From positions 4,402,001-4,466,000 of the forward strand of contig NC_016604.1 in assembly GCF_000230895.2 (NCBI RefSeq): a DNA stretch of 64,000 bases, read 5' to 3'. Position numbers and translations under genes: made by a program. This DNA comes from Mycolicibacterium rhodesiae NBB3 (GTDB lineage: Bacteria; Actinomycetota; Actinomycetes; Mycobacteriales; Mycobacteriaceae). The notes under the pieces were generated by a model that saw nothing but the letters and a program-made list of their open reading frames with translations, was not told the DNA's origin and did no database searches. Shown here in pieces: positions 16,967-26,233 of this stretch (within the stretch, counting starts at the first letter, position 1; every line of letters begins with the position of its first letter).

Positions 16967-17931
16967 GACAGCCGGATTCTCGGGTCGACGACCGCGTAGA
17001 GCACGTCCACGATCAGGTTGATGAGCAGAAACAGGGCGGCGATCAGCAGTACCGCGCCCTGGATGACCGGATAGTCCCTGGCTGCTACCGCGTTGTACAC
17101 GAGGCGGCCCAGTCCCGGCCAGGCGAACACCACCTCGACCACGATGACGCCGCCCAGGATTGTCGCCAATTGGATGCCGGTGATGGTCAGCACCGGGATC
17201 AGCGCGTTGCGGACGGTGTGGCGGAACGTCACGACGCGCGGGGGCAGTCCCTTCGACCTGGCGGTGCGCACGTAGCCCATCGACGCGACCTCCAGCACGG
17301 CAGAGCGCACGTACCGCGTCATGATCGCTCCCGCGACGAGGCCGACCGTCAGTGCGGGCAGCGCGATGTGGCGCAACCACCCACCCGGATTGTCAAGCAG
17401 CGGTTGGTATCCCGACGTCGGCAACCAGCCGAGCGTGGTCGCGAACAGCGCGATCAGCAGGATGCCCATCCAGAAGTCCGGTACCGAAACACCGAACTGA
17501 CTGGCGACCCTGATGAGCGCGTCGCTGACACGGCCCTCGCGCAGCGCCGACCAGATGCCGGCAGGCAGCGCGATCAGTAGCGCAATGACGATGCCGGCCA
17601 ACGCAAGTGAGATCGTCGCAGGCAGTCGCTCGAGCAGAATCACCGTCACCGGATCACCGTTGCGGAAGCTCACGCCGAGGTCTCCGGTCAATGCCGACCC
17701 GATGTAGCTGAAGAACTGTTCGACGATCGGCTTGTCGAGCCCGCTCGCCGAGCGCAGTGCGTCGTAGGCCTGCGGCGAGTAGCGGGTGCCCAACGCGATA
17801 CGCACGGGATCGCCCGGCACCAGATGCACAAGCGCGAACACCACGACGAGGACGCCGATCAACACGACCGCGGAGTACAGCAGCCGGCGCGCCAGGAAGC
17901 GAGTGACGGGGTGAGTGATGAACCGACTCAT
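16963..17931 (-). CDS. Peptide-type ABC transporter permease (DppB/OppB class)
   Basis: 322 residues from the ATG at 17929-17931, overlapping the stop of the substrate-binding gene (ATGA). The N-terminus LARRLLYSAVVLIGVLVVVF and HLVPGDPVRIALG are diagnostic of DppB/OppB. The EAA loop reads YVRTARSKGLPPRVV. It is an integral membrane partner of the DppC-type subunit. Tight overlaps imply strict co-translation of the operon. Confidence 0.94.
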   Translation of the reverse strand: MSRFITHPVTRFLARRLLYSAVVLIGVLVVVFALVHLVPGDPVRIALGTRYSPQAYDALRSASGLDKPIVEQFFSYIGSALTGDLGVSFRNGDPVTVILLERLPATISLALAGIVIALLIALPAGIWSALREGRVSDALIRVASQFGVSVPDFWMGILLIALFATTLGWLPTSGYQPLLDNPGGWLRHIALPALTVGLVAGAIMTRYVRSAVLEVASMGYVRTARSKGLPPRVVTFRHTVRNALIPVLTITGIQLATILGGVIVVEVVFAWPGLGRLVYNAVAARDYPVIQGAVLLIAALFLLINLIVDVLYAVVDPRIRLS

Positions 17932-19460
17932 GACGTCTGGCCGCGGTCGAGCGTGGTGGTGCGGAACCGGATCGCGCCGTCGCGGCGAGACTCGAAGCCT
18001 GTGAGGCCGGTCGACCACGCCTGGATGACCGACGGGTTGTAGAGGTAGATGTAGCTGATCTGATCGGCGATGATCGTGGCTGCTCTGGCGTAAAGGTCCG
18101 CGCGCGCTTGACGATTCGTCTCGACCCGTCCGCCGTCGAGCAGTTGGTCGACCTCGGGGTCGGTGAACTTCTGCGCGTTGCTGGTGCCGTCGGTGTGGTG
18201 CTGCGCGTAGTAGAAGTCGTCAGGGTCGATGTTGCCGAGCCAGCCCATCATGAGCATGTCGAAGTGTCCGGTGTTCTGTTCGTCCAGCCAGGTGGCGAAG
18301 TCGACGGTGCGGATGTTCACCGTGATGCCGAGGGGCGCGAGGTTATCTGCGATGACCTGAGCGGCCGTCACCGTCTCCGGGTACTCACTGGTGACCAGCA
18401 TGTCGAGATCGGTGTCGGTCACCCCCGCTTCCCGCAGCAGGCCCCCGGCCTTGTCGATGTCGTAGCTGTAGCGGTCGTACGCGGTATACCAGGGATTGCC
18501 CTTGGGGATCGCGAGTTGATTGGCCGCGGCGGTCCCGTAGCTCGTGGCCGCCACGATCGCGTCACGGTCGATGCCGTACGCGATGGCCTGGCGCACCCGC
18601 ACGTCGTTCCACGGCGTGCGTGCCTCGTTGAGCGCGAGATACCAGTAGTCGTTGCTCGGGGTGACCGCGAGGTGTATCGAATCGTCGTCGCGCAGTTGTG
18701 CGACGCGTTGCGGCGGAATCGAGTCGGTCCAGTCGACTTCGCCGGCCTGCAGGGCCGACAGCGCCGTGGTCGGCTCGGAGATGAACCGAAACGTCACACC
18801 CGAAATCTTCGGTGCGGTTCCCCAGTACGACGGGTTCGCCTTGAGCGTGATCGAATCCCCACTCTTCTGGCCGCTGAACGAGAACGGTCCCGTGCCGATT
18901 GGATGTGTGGAGATCTGGCCGTCCTCGACGTTGCGCCGCGAAACGATCGCCATGCCCTTGAAGCCGCCGATGTTGGTCAGCAGATTCGGGGTTGGCTGCT
19001 TGAGCCGGATGACGACGGTGTCGGCGTTCGGTGCACTGACATCGGTGACGGCGCTGAACTTGTCGACGTTCGTCAGCTGCTCGTCGATGATGCGGCGATA
19101 CGAGTACACGACGTCGTCGGCGGTGAACGGGCTCCCGTCGTGGAAGGTGACGCCACGTCGCAGGTGGAACGTCCATGTCAGTTGATCGGGGCTGACCTCC
19201 CACGATTGGGCCAGCGCCGGTTTCATCTCGAGGTTGGCGTCGGGCTCGACCAGCGTGTCGAAGACGTTCTCCAGCACCTCGAACGAGAAGTACGCGCTGG
19301 TCTTGTGGGGATCGAGCTGATCCGGTTCCCCGGCGATCGCGGCGATGAGGTTGCCCGAGGAGTCGCCGCCGAGGTCCACCCGTTCACCGGTGGAGCACGC
19401 GGTCAGGCCGGACAACAGGACGACGACAGCGACCAGCGCCGCCAGTCGTCTCATCGCCAT
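17928..19460 (-). CDS. Peptide-type ABC transporter substrate-binding lipoprotein
   Basis: About 510 residues. Three ATGs lie close together (19469, 19460, 19454); 19460 or 19454 have the better-placed purine-rich site. The lipoprotein signal ends in LSGLTAC. It is an SBP_bac_5 family protein: GEPDQLDPHKTS near the start, WTFHLRRGVTFHDGSPF and the WNDVRVRQAIAYGIDRDAI motif. It is anchored outside the membrane and delivers oligopeptide-like ligands to the permeases. First gene of the operon. Ligand specificity cannot be read from sequence. Confidence 0.94.
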   Translation of the reverse strand: MAMRRLAALVAVVVLLSGLTACSTGERVDLGGDSSGNLIAAIAGEPDQLDPHKTSAYFSFEVLENVFDTLVEPDANLEMKPALAQSWEVSPDQLTWTFHLRRGVTFHDGSPFTADDVVYSYRRIIDEQLTNVDKFSAVTDVSAPNADTVVIRLKQPTPNLLTNIGGFKGMAIVSRRNVEDGQISTHPIGTGPFSFSGQKSGDSITLKANPSYWGTAPKISGVTFRFISEPTTALSALQAGEVDWTDSIPPQRVAQLRDDDSIHLAVTPSNDYWYLALNEARTPWNDVRVRQAIAYGIDRDAIVAATSYGTAAANQLAIPKGNPWYTAYDRYSYDIDKAGGLLREAGVTDTDLDMLVTSEYPETVTAAQVIADNLAPLGITVNIRTVDFATWLDEQNTGHFDMLMMGWLGNIDPDDFYYAQHHTDGTSNAQKFTDPEVDQLLDGGRVETNRQARADLYARAATIIADQISYIYLYNPSVIQAWSTGLTGFESRRDGAIRFRTTTLDRGQTS

Positions 19461-19591
19461 CACCCTCATCGCCTCTACCCACCGGCGGCGGTACTTGAAA
19501 CGCCGGACGGGGGCCAAAGGGCTTACGCACCAGCCTGCGCACTGGAATACTCGTCGGGATTGATCGTCTGCCGGGTAGAGGGGTGCGCATC

Positions 19592-20131
19592 GTGAGGTTC
19601 ATCAAGGGGCTGGTCGTGGCCTCCCTCGGTGTCGCCGCCGCGCTCGGGCTCGCCGGGCCGACTCATGCGCAGGGGCCGGCTGCGCAGGCGCCGGGTGTGC
19701 TGGAAGGCGTCTACGACGTCAACATCGGCGGCCAGGCATCCACCACCTGGACGGTCTCACCGATTTGCGTGCCGACCGTCGGCGACCTGCGCGAACCGCT
19801 GCTGTTGCCCGTTGCCTGCCGGCTGAAGGTGGCGCCGTTCCGTGCGGCCGGGGGCGAGGCGGTGATGATCCGCGGTCAGTGGCAGTACACCATCGACGAC
19901 GCGAACGGCCGGACCTGTCCCGACGGGAGCACGGCGCCTCAAACGACCATCTACCGGTTCGACGGCTACACCCTGAAGGGCGAGATGAAGGTGCTGACCG
20001 GCGCTGACTGCGGCCAGCAGCCCGCCATGGTGGTCGCGCCGATGACCATGTCGCTCAGGGAGCCGCTGTCGACACCGGTCACCCAGTATCCGCTGATCTG
20101 CGAGCCGGGCGGCCTGCGTCGCTGCTTCTGA
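19592..20131 (+). CDS. Secreted protein of unknown function
   Basis: 179 residues using the GTG at 19592, which is about 8 bases after GAGGGG; a GTG at 19583 is also in frame. A signal peptide ends at GPTHAQG. The mature protein has a beta-rich look with several cysteines (PICVPTVGD, VACRLKV, GRTCPDG, GADCGQQ, LICEPGG) and two similar REPLLLP/REPLSTP segments. It is divergent from the ABC operon. Family not recognised. Confidence 0.7.
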   Translation: MRFIKGLVVASLGVAAALGLAGPTHAQGPAAQAPGVLEGVYDVNIGGQASTTWTVSPICVPTVGDLREPLLLPVACRLKVAPFRAAGGEAVMIRGQWQYTIDDANGRTCPDGSTAPQTTIYRFDGYTLKGEMKVLTGADCGQQPAMVVAPMTMSLREPLSTPVTQYPLICEPGGLRRCF

Positions 20132-20145
20132 TCTGTCCGTGACGA

Positions 20146-20907
20146 CTAGACGGTGAACCCGCCGTCGACGTTCCAGTGCGCGCCGGTGATGTATCCGGTG
20201 TCCGGACCGGCCAGATAGCTGACCACGCCCGCGACATCGCTTGGCTGGCCGTACTTTCCGCCGGCCATGACCTTCTTGGCCAGTTCGGCGAACGGGCCTT
20301 GGTCCGGGTTCATGTCGGTGTTGATGGGACCGGGCTGAACATTGTTGACCGTGATGCCGCTGGGCCCGAGATCGCGGGCCAGGCCACGGGTCAAGCCCGC
20401 GACGGCGGCCTTGGTCATCGCGTACACCGCGAGTCCGGGGCCGGGAACCTGGTCGGCGTTGATGCTGCCGATGTTGATGATGCGACCGCCTTCGCCGAGG
20501 TGCGCCAGCGCCGCCTGGATCGCGACGAACACGCCGCGGATGTTGATCGCCACGATCTTCTCGAACTGGTCGGCCGGGAACGTCGCGGCGTCGCCCAGAA
20601 TCGCGATGCCCGCGTTGTTGACAAGAATGTCGAGCCCGCCGAGTTCGGCGACCGTCTGCTCGACCGATCGCCGCACCTGCTCGGGGTTCGCGGCGTCGGC
20701 CTGGATCGCGACGACCGTCGCACCCTCGGCGGCTACCTCGGCCGCCAGTTTCTCGGCCTCGGCCTTGGACGCGCCATAGGTGAAGGCGACCGCGGCACCG
20801 TCGGCGGCCAGCCGTCGCACGATTTCCGCCCCGATGCCACGCGACGCTCCGGTGACCAATGCCCGTCGTCCGGCCAACCGCTGGACGCTTCCGCTCGCTG
20901 ATGTCAT
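20146..20907 (-). CDS. Short-chain dehydrogenase/reductase (FabG-like SDR)
   Basis: 253 residues. Cofactor loop GASRGIG (20-26), NNAG, a catalytic Ser in INIGSINAD, and YAMTKAAVAG. The C-terminus YITGAHWNVDGGFTV is typical of classical SDRs. It is an NAD(P)-dependent oxidoreductase with an unknown substrate. Convergent with the secreted protein gene at 19592; no operon. Confidence 0.92.
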   Translation of the reverse strand: MTSASGSVQRLAGRRALVTGASRGIGAEIVRRLAADGAAVAFTYGASKAEAEKLAAEVAAEGATVVAIQADAANPEQVRRSVEQTVAELGGLDILVNNAGIAILGDAATFPADQFEKIVAINIRGVFVAIQAALAHLGEGGRIINIGSINADQVPGPGLAVYAMTKAAVAGLTRGLARDLGPSGITVNNVQPGPINTDMNPDQGPFAELAKKVMAGGKYGQPSDVAGVVSYLAGPDTGYITGAHWNVDGGFTV

Positions 20908-20980
20908 GGCCTGGATAATGCCGCAGCAGCGTCAAACATTCCCGGGCTGTCTTGTCGTAGCGGGCAGGCAGGCTCTTCCC

Positions 20981-21487
20981 ATGGATAGTGCCGACAAATC
21001 CGCGTCATCAAATGATGACGCGGCGGTGTGGGGTGGGGTTGGTCCGAAGCCGTGGTGGTTCGACGATCCGGAGATTGTGGCGGCGCGCCGGAAGGTGCTC
21101 GAGGAGTTCGGGGGTGAGCCCGACGAATCGGCTGTGAGTGATGAGCCCGAGCCGGAGGTGTCTGACATCGCCGCGTCATCAAATGATGACGCGGATTTGT
21201 CGGATGGTGTCTGGGGTGGGGTTGGTCCGAAGCCGTGGTGGTTCGACGATCCGGAACCTGATGCGATCCTGAACGACATGCTTTCCGGCGCGAGCGTGCG
21301 AGAGCTCTGCCAAGCCCGCGACGACCTGGCCCGCGCGCAGGCGCGCTACGACGAGGCAATCCGATCGGCACGCATCTGCGGGCTGTCCTGGGGCGAAATC
21401 GGGGCCGCGCTCGGTGTAGCGAGACAGCTCTTGCACCGTCGCTATGCCAGGCGGCTAGGGTCTCGTCGGGGGCCGATTGAAAGGTAG
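20981..21487 (+). CDS. Small HTH protein with a duplicated WGGVGPKPWWFDDPE block
   Basis: 168 residues from the ATG at 20981. The N-terminal half contains two copies of a block, SASSNDDA...WGGVGPKPWWFDDPE (about residues 7-31 and 64-92), separated by an acidic linker. The C-terminal about 70 residues are helical: a coiled-coil-like LCQARDDLARAQARYDEAI, then LSWGEIGAALGVARQLLHRRY, a helix-turn-helix of the kind in small actinobacterial regulators. The 45-nt parts encoding the WGG...DPE blocks are identical except at the last base, so the duplication is recent or maintained by conversion. A DNA-binding role is inferred. It is just upstream of the dehydrogenase at 21497. Confidence 0.75.
   Translation: MDSADKSASSNDDAAVWGGVGPKPWWFDDPEIVAARRKVLEEFGGEPDESAVSDEPEPEVSDIAASSNDDADLSDGVWGGVGPKPWWFDDPEPDAILNDMLSGASVRELCQARDDLARAQARYDEAIRSARICGLSWGEIGAALGVARQLLHRRYARRLGSRRGPIER
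21000..21023. repeat. 24-bp perfect palindrome inside coding sequence, copy 1
   Basis: Arms CCGCGTCATCA (21000-21010) and its complement (21013-21023) with an AA centre. It encodes ASSNDDA. An identical copy lies 171 bases downstream at 21171-21194. Confidence 0.85.
21171..21194. repeat. 24-bp perfect palindrome inside coding sequence, copy 2
   Basis: Identical to the palindrome at 21000-21023, in the same reading frame, 57 codons downstream. Each is followed by the near-identical WGGVGPKPWWFDDPE coding block (21029-21073 and 21212-21256). Confidence 0.85.
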
Positions 21488-21496
21488 CGAAACCGC

Positions 21497-22585
21497 GTGA
21501 CTGTTGACTCGCAGAAGAAGCGCATCGTCATCTGGGGCACCGGCTTCGTCGGCAAGATGGTGATCGCCGAGATCGTCAAGCATCCGCTGTTCGAGTTGGT
21601 CGGCGTCGGCGTGAGCAATCCCGACAAGGTGGGCCGTGATGTCGGTGAGGTGTGCGGTCTCGGCACGACCCTCGGTCTGACCGCCACCGACGACGTCGAC
21701 GCGCTGATCGCCCTCAAACCCGACGCCCTGGTGCACTACGGACCCACCGCCGCGCACGCCGACGACAACATCTCGCTGATCACCCGCTTCCTGCGCGCGG
21801 GCATCGACGTCTGCTCCACGGCCATGACGCCGTGGGTGTGGCCGACGATGCATCTCAACCCCCCGAACTGGATCGAACCCATCACCGAGGCCTGCGAGCT
21901 CGGCGAATCGTCATGCTTCACCACCGGCATCGACCCCGGATTCGCCAACGACCTGTTCCCCATGACGCTGATGGGCCTGTGTTCGGAGGTCCGCACGGTG
22001 CGCGCATCCGAACTGCTCGACTACACCAACTACACCGGCGACTACGAACGCGAGATGGGCATTGGAAGGCCGCCCGAGAAGAAGGCCATGCTCGAGAACA
22101 CCGACGTCCTGGTATTCGCTTGGGGCGGAACGGTTCCGATGATCGCGCACGCCGCGGGCATCATGCTCGACGAGATCACCACGACCTACGAGAAGTGGGT
22201 GACGCCCACCGAGCGCAAGTCCGCCAAGGGTGTCATCCCCGCGGGCCACGTCGCCGCCGTCCGGTTCACCATCAACGGTGTCTACCAGGGTGAGACGCGC
22301 ATCCAGCTCGAGCACGTCAACAGAATCGGCGACGACGCGGCACCGGACTGGCCGACCGGCAACCAGAACGACGTCTACCTCGTCGACATCGAGGGCACGC
22401 CGAGCATCTTCCAGGAGACCGCTTTCAGGTTCACCGACGGCTCGGGACGCGACGCCGCCGCCGCCGGCTGCCTGGCGACCGGTCTGCGCGCGCTCAACGC
22501 GGTTCCCGCCGTCAACGAGCTGTCCCCAGGCTGGGTGACCGCACTCGATCTACCACTGGTTCCAGGCGCCGGGACCATCCGCTGA
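21497..22585 (+). CDS. NAD(P)-binding dehydrogenase, dihydrodipicolinate-reductase-like
   Basis: 362 residues from the GTG at 21497. An N-terminal Rossmann fold starts RIVIWGTGFVGKMVIAEI. The central region has TTGIDPGFANDLFP and the C-terminal domain ends QETAFRFTDGSGRDAAAAGCL. This layout belongs to the DapB-like/amine-dehydrogenase-like group common in mycobacteria, not to true DapB. The substrate is unknown. It starts 9 bases after the HTH gene ends, so the two may be co-transcribed. Confidence 0.85.
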   Translation: MTVDSQKKRIVIWGTGFVGKMVIAEIVKHPLFELVGVGVSNPDKVGRDVGEVCGLGTTLGLTATDDVDALIALKPDALVHYGPTAAHADDNISLITRFLRAGIDVCSTAMTPWVWPTMHLNPPNWIEPITEACELGESSCFTTGIDPGFANDLFPMTLMGLCSEVRTVRASELLDYTNYTGDYEREMGIGRPPEKKAMLENTDVLVFAWGGTVPMIAHAAGIMLDEITTTYEKWVTPTERKSAKGVIPAGHVAAVRFTINGVYQGETRIQLEHVNRIGDDAAPDWPTGNQNDVYLVDIEGTPSIFQETAFRFTDGSGRDAAAAGCLATGLRALNAVPAVNELSPGWVTALDLPLVPGAGTIR

Positions 22586-22650
22586 GTAACGCTGACACGG
22601 TGAAATCAGATTGATAACTCCGATAGCGCTGTAGAACGAGACGGGAAACG

Positions 22651-24426
22651 ATGTCTGACGGGGTAGGGCTTTCGGTAGGGGCCTCGAACCTGGCCGCTGT
22701 GGTCGTCGGCCGGGCGGCGCTGTCGCGTACCTCCGTGCTGACCCGCTTTCCCCACCGGCCGCCCGAGGTCGGGGTGCCTAGCGAGAACCCCAACCTCAAC
22801 GAACGCGGACTGATCCTCACCGACTTCGTCGACCGCGTCGGTGACCCGGTCGGCATCGTGGCCGCCGACGGTTCGACACACCAGGCGGACGTCGTGCTCG
22901 CCGACGCGCTGCGTGCGCTGCTGCTCGCACTGACGGGTGGCAGACCACCAGCCGGGGAGATCGTCGTCACCCACCCGGCGCACTGGCCTCGGGCCGCGAT
23001 CGACGGTCTTCGGGGTGCGCTGGCCACGGTGCCCGAACTGGGTCAGCCCAACCCCGCACCCCTCGTCTCGGATGCCGTCGCGGCATTGACTGCCCTGCAG
23101 GACGAGGCCGGGGTGCCGACCCGCGGCGTCATCGCGCTGTGCGATTTCGGCGGTACCGGTACCAGCATCACGCTCGTCGACGCCGGAGCGGGATACGCCC
23201 AACTCGCCCCGACCGTGCGCCACACCGACCTCTCCGGCGATCTCGTCGACCAGGCGCTGCTGACCCACGTGATCAACGAACTCTCAGCGGCCGGAAGCAT
23301 CGACCTGTCCGGGACATCGGCGATCGGTTCGTTGAGCCAGCTGCGGATGCAGTGCCGCGGCGCCAAGGAGCGACTGTCGACGGCGAGCGTCACCTCGCTG
23401 GTGGCCGACCTCCCTGGACATCACGGTGAGGTGCGGTTGACGCGCAACGAGCTTGACGACGCGATACGACAGCCCGTCGCCGACTTCGCCGCTGTGCTGC
23501 GAGACACCCTGGAGCGCAACGGTGTTCGTGAGATGGCGGCTGTCGCATCCGTCGGCGGGGGAGCGCGAATCCCCATCGTCACGACGACGCTGTCCGAACA
23601 GTTCCGGGTACCGATCATCACCAGTGCGCAACCCGAGTTGGCCGCCGCGATCGGCGGCGGAATCGCGGCCGTGCGCGGAACGATCGAGGACGGCAACACG
23701 TCCATGGCCGCGGCGGCACCGGCGGCTGCGGCCGCCGCGGCGGCGCTGGCCGCAACGTCGATGGCGCCGGAAGTGCCTGCGCCCGACGATGCGCCACCAT
23801 CGGGCACGTTCGGCGCATTGGCGTGGTCCGACGCTACTGACGTGCCGGACGTCGCGCCGACCGACCCCTACGACTACGACTCGCCGGCCGAACCCGTCGG
23901 CACCGGCGAGATCCGGCCGCAGATCGACTTCCAGCGCGACCCGTATCAGGACACCCGCGCCGCGGCCCCGCTGCCGTGGTACCGCCGGCCCGAGGTCGCG
24001 ATGGGTGCCGGGGTCCTCGGCGTGCTGGTTGCGCTGGCCGCGGCCGTTCTGTTCGTCATGCGCACCGGCGACACGCCCCCGGCGCCTGCGTCCACCACCG
24101 CACCGCCGACCACCAGCGCTGCGCCACCGCCGGCGTCGGAGACGCAGGAGCCGACCCAGGAGAGCGTCACGCAGGAGGCGCCGCCGCCACCGGTGACGGA
24201 GACGGTCACGGCGTCGTCGTCCGAACCGCCGCCCAGTCCGCCGCCGCCGTCGACGACGACCGAGCCCCCGCCACCACCGACGACCACACCACCGCCGCCG
24301 ACGACGACCCAACCGCCGCCGTCGACACCGCCACCGCCACCGACCATCCCGACGCTGCCGTACGAGACCATTCCCGGTCTGCCGTTCGTGCCGAATCCGA
24401 TACAGCCTCCGCAACCGGCGCCGTAG
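22651..24426 (+). CDS. Membrane-anchored Hsp70/DnaK-like ATPase-fold protein with Pro-rich tail
   Basis: 591 residues. Residues about 1-350 are an Hsp70-type actin-fold nucleotide-binding domain (GLSVGASNLAAVVVG, EIVVTHPAHWP, ALCDFGGTGTSITLVDAG, ASVGGGARIPIVTTTL). There is no substrate-binding domain. An Ala-rich linker leads to one membrane helix at about 451-471 (GVLGVLVALAAAVLFVM). An extracellular tail of about 120 residues follows, almost all Pro/Thr/Ser with glutamates. Similar proteins occur across mycobacteria, with an unknown client. Likely topology: ATPase domain inside, extended tail in the periplasmic space. Confidence 0.85.
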   Translation: MSDGVGLSVGASNLAAVVVGRAALSRTSVLTRFPHRPPEVGVPSENPNLNERGLILTDFVDRVGDPVGIVAADGSTHQADVVLADALRALLLALTGGRPPAGEIVVTHPAHWPRAAIDGLRGALATVPELGQPNPAPLVSDAVAALTALQDEAGVPTRGVIALCDFGGTGTSITLVDAGAGYAQLAPTVRHTDLSGDLVDQALLTHVINELSAAGSIDLSGTSAIGSLSQLRMQCRGAKERLSTASVTSLVADLPGHHGEVRLTRNELDDAIRQPVADFAAVLRDTLERNGVREMAAVASVGGGARIPIVTTTLSEQFRVPIITSAQPELAAAIGGGIAAVRGTIEDGNTSMAAAAPAAAAAAAALAATSMAPEVPAPDDAPPSGTFGALAWSDATDVPDVAPTDPYDYDSPAEPVGTGEIRPQIDFQRDPYQDTRAAAPLPWYRRPEVAMGAGVLGVLVALAAAVLFVMRTGDTPPAPASTTAPPTTSAAPPPASETQEPTQESVTQEAPPPPVTETVTASSSEPPPSPPPPSTTTEPPPPPTTTPPPPTTTQPPPSTPPPPPTIPTLPYETIPGLPFVPNPIQPPQPAP

Positions 24427-24454
24427 CCACCGGGCGCCGTCCTAGGCTGACGCC

Positions 24455-26233
24455 ATGACTGACTCGACCCCCGGTCGCTTCGCTCCTGCCCGCCGGACCG
24501 ACGGCCTGCTGTTCGACCCCAACACCTACGACCCGACGCAGTTCGATGCGGAGACGCGCCGGCTGTTGCGCGCGACCATCGACTGGTTCGAAGGTCAGGG
24601 CAAGAAGCGCATTCTCGACGACGATCTGGCGGCGCAATGGCCCGGTGACTTCGTCGACTTCGTCAAGCGCGAGAAGCTGTTCGCGACGTTCCTCACCCCG
24701 TCGGAGTTCGCCGACGGCAACCCCGACAAGCGCTGGGACGCGGCACGCAACGCCGCGCTGTCGGAAATCCTCGGGTTCTACGGCCTGACCTACTGGTACA
24801 CCGAGCAGGTCACCATCCTCGGCCTCGGGCCCATCTGGCAGAGCGAGAACAAGGACGCCAAGCTGCGCGCCGCCGACGACCTCGACGCCGGCGAGGTGAT
24901 GGCCTTCGGGCTGTCCGAACGCGCCCGCGGTGCCGATGTCTACAACACCGACATGGTGCTCACGCCGGCCAGCGAGGAGGATCGCGCCGACGGCATCCTG
25001 TACCGGGCGACGGGGGAGAAGTACTACATCGGCAACGGCAACGTCGCCAGCATGGTGTCGGTGTTCGGCCGGCGCGGGGACATCGAGGGCCAGGACGCGT
25101 ATGTGTGGTTCGTCGCCGACAGCCAGCACGACAACTACCACCTGATCGACAACGTCGTGCACATGCAGATCTATGTCAGCACGTTCCGGCTGGAGAACTA
25201 TCCCGTGCGCGAGGAAGACATCCTGGACACCGGCGTGGAAGCCTTTGCCGCGGCGCTGAATACGGTCAACGTCGGCAAGTTCAACCTGTGCTCGTGCTCG
25301 GTCGGCATGGCTGAGCACGCGTTCTACGAGGCGATCACCCACGCGCAGAACCGCATCCTGTACGGGAACCCGGTCACCGAATTCACCCATGTGCGAACCA
25401 ACTTCGTCGACGCCTACACCCGGCTGATCGCCATGAAACTGTTCAGTCAGCGTTCGGTCGACTACTTCCGCAGCGCGAGCCTGGACGACCGGCGCTATCT
25501 GTTGTTCAACCCGATGACCAAGGCCAAGGTCACGATGGAGGGCGAGACCGTGCTGCGGTCACTGCACGACGTGATCGCCGCCAAGGGCTATGAGAAGAAC
25601 ACGATGTTCCGCGAGGTCTCACAGCTGATCGGCACGCTGCCGCGGCTGGAGGGCACCGTCCATGTGAACGTCGGCCTGGTGCTGAAGTTCATGCCGAACT
25701 ACATGCTCAACCCGAAGGAGTATCCGGAGATCCCGACGCGCAACGACGCGGCGGACGACACGTTCTTCTGGAACCAGGGACCCACGCGCGGCGCGGGCAA
25801 AGTGCAGTTCGCCGACTGGACGCCGGTGTACGAGCAACATTCGGGCATACCGAATGTGGCCGTGTTCTACGAGCAGGCCAAGGCGTTCCGGGACCTGCTG
25901 CTCACCGCCGCACCGGACGCCGAACAGCAACAGGACCTGGACTTCCTGCTCACCGTCGGTCATCTCTTCTCGCTGATCGTGTACGGCCAGCTGATTCTCG
26001 AGCAGGCGGCGCTGACCGGGCTGGACATCGACATGCTCGACCAGATCTTCGACTTCCAGGTTCGCGACTTCAACACGTATGCCGTTGCGCTGCACGGCAA
26101 GCCGACCGCAACTGCCGCGCAGCAGGACTGGGCGCTGAGCGCGATCCGCAAACCGGTGCCCGATGCGCAGCGGTTCCTCCGGATCTGGGAGCGCGTCAAG
26201 GCCTACGACGGCGCCTACGAAATGGCGCCCTAG
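24455..26233 (+). CDS. Large acyl-CoA dehydrogenase-like protein
   Basis: 592 residues, longer than typical FadE proteins (about 380-420). Acyl-CoA dehydrogenase traits include MAFGLSERARGADVYNTD (FAD-contact region), KYYIGNGNVASM, and a long helical C-terminal half with YGQLILEQAAL. The extra length resembles the larger ACAD/acyl-CoA oxidase branch. It probably desaturates an acyl-CoA; the substrate is unknown. The stop codon overlaps that of the convergent 102-residue gene (CTAG at 26230-26233). Confidence 0.88.
   Translation: MTDSTPGRFAPARRTDGLLFDPNTYDPTQFDAETRRLLRATIDWFEGQGKKRILDDDLAAQWPGDFVDFVKREKLFATFLTPSEFADGNPDKRWDAARNAALSEILGFYGLTYWYTEQVTILGLGPIWQSENKDAKLRAADDLDAGEVMAFGLSERARGADVYNTDMVLTPASEEDRADGILYRATGEKYYIGNGNVASMVSVFGRRGDIEGQDAYVWFVADSQHDNYHLIDNVVHMQIYVSTFRLENYPVREEDILDTGVEAFAAALNTVNVGKFNLCSCSVGMAEHAFYEAITHAQNRILYGNPVTEFTHVRTNFVDAYTRLIAMKLFSQRSVDYFRSASLDDRRYLLFNPMTKAKVTMEGETVLRSLHDVIAAKGYEKNTMFREVSQLIGTLPRLEGTVHVNVGLVLKFMPNYMLNPKEYPEIPTRNDAADDTFFWNQGPTRGAGKVQFADWTPVYEQHSGIPNVAVFYEQAKAFRDLLLTAAPDAEQQQDLDFLLTVGHLFSLIVYGQLILEQAALTGLDIDMLDQIFDFQVRDFNTYAVALHGKPTATAAQQDWALSAIRKPVPDAQRFLRIWERVKAYDGAYEMAP

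Noticed and set aside
18108..19595. 495-codon plus-strand frame opposite the ABC substrate-binding gene
   Set aside because: Antisense shadow; composition and lack of motifs contrast with the clear SBP_bac_5 protein on the other strand.
23284..24414. 376-codon minus-strand frame opposite the Hsp70-like gene
   Set aside because: Extreme Arg/Gly bias caused by the Pro-rich coding repeat on the plus strand.
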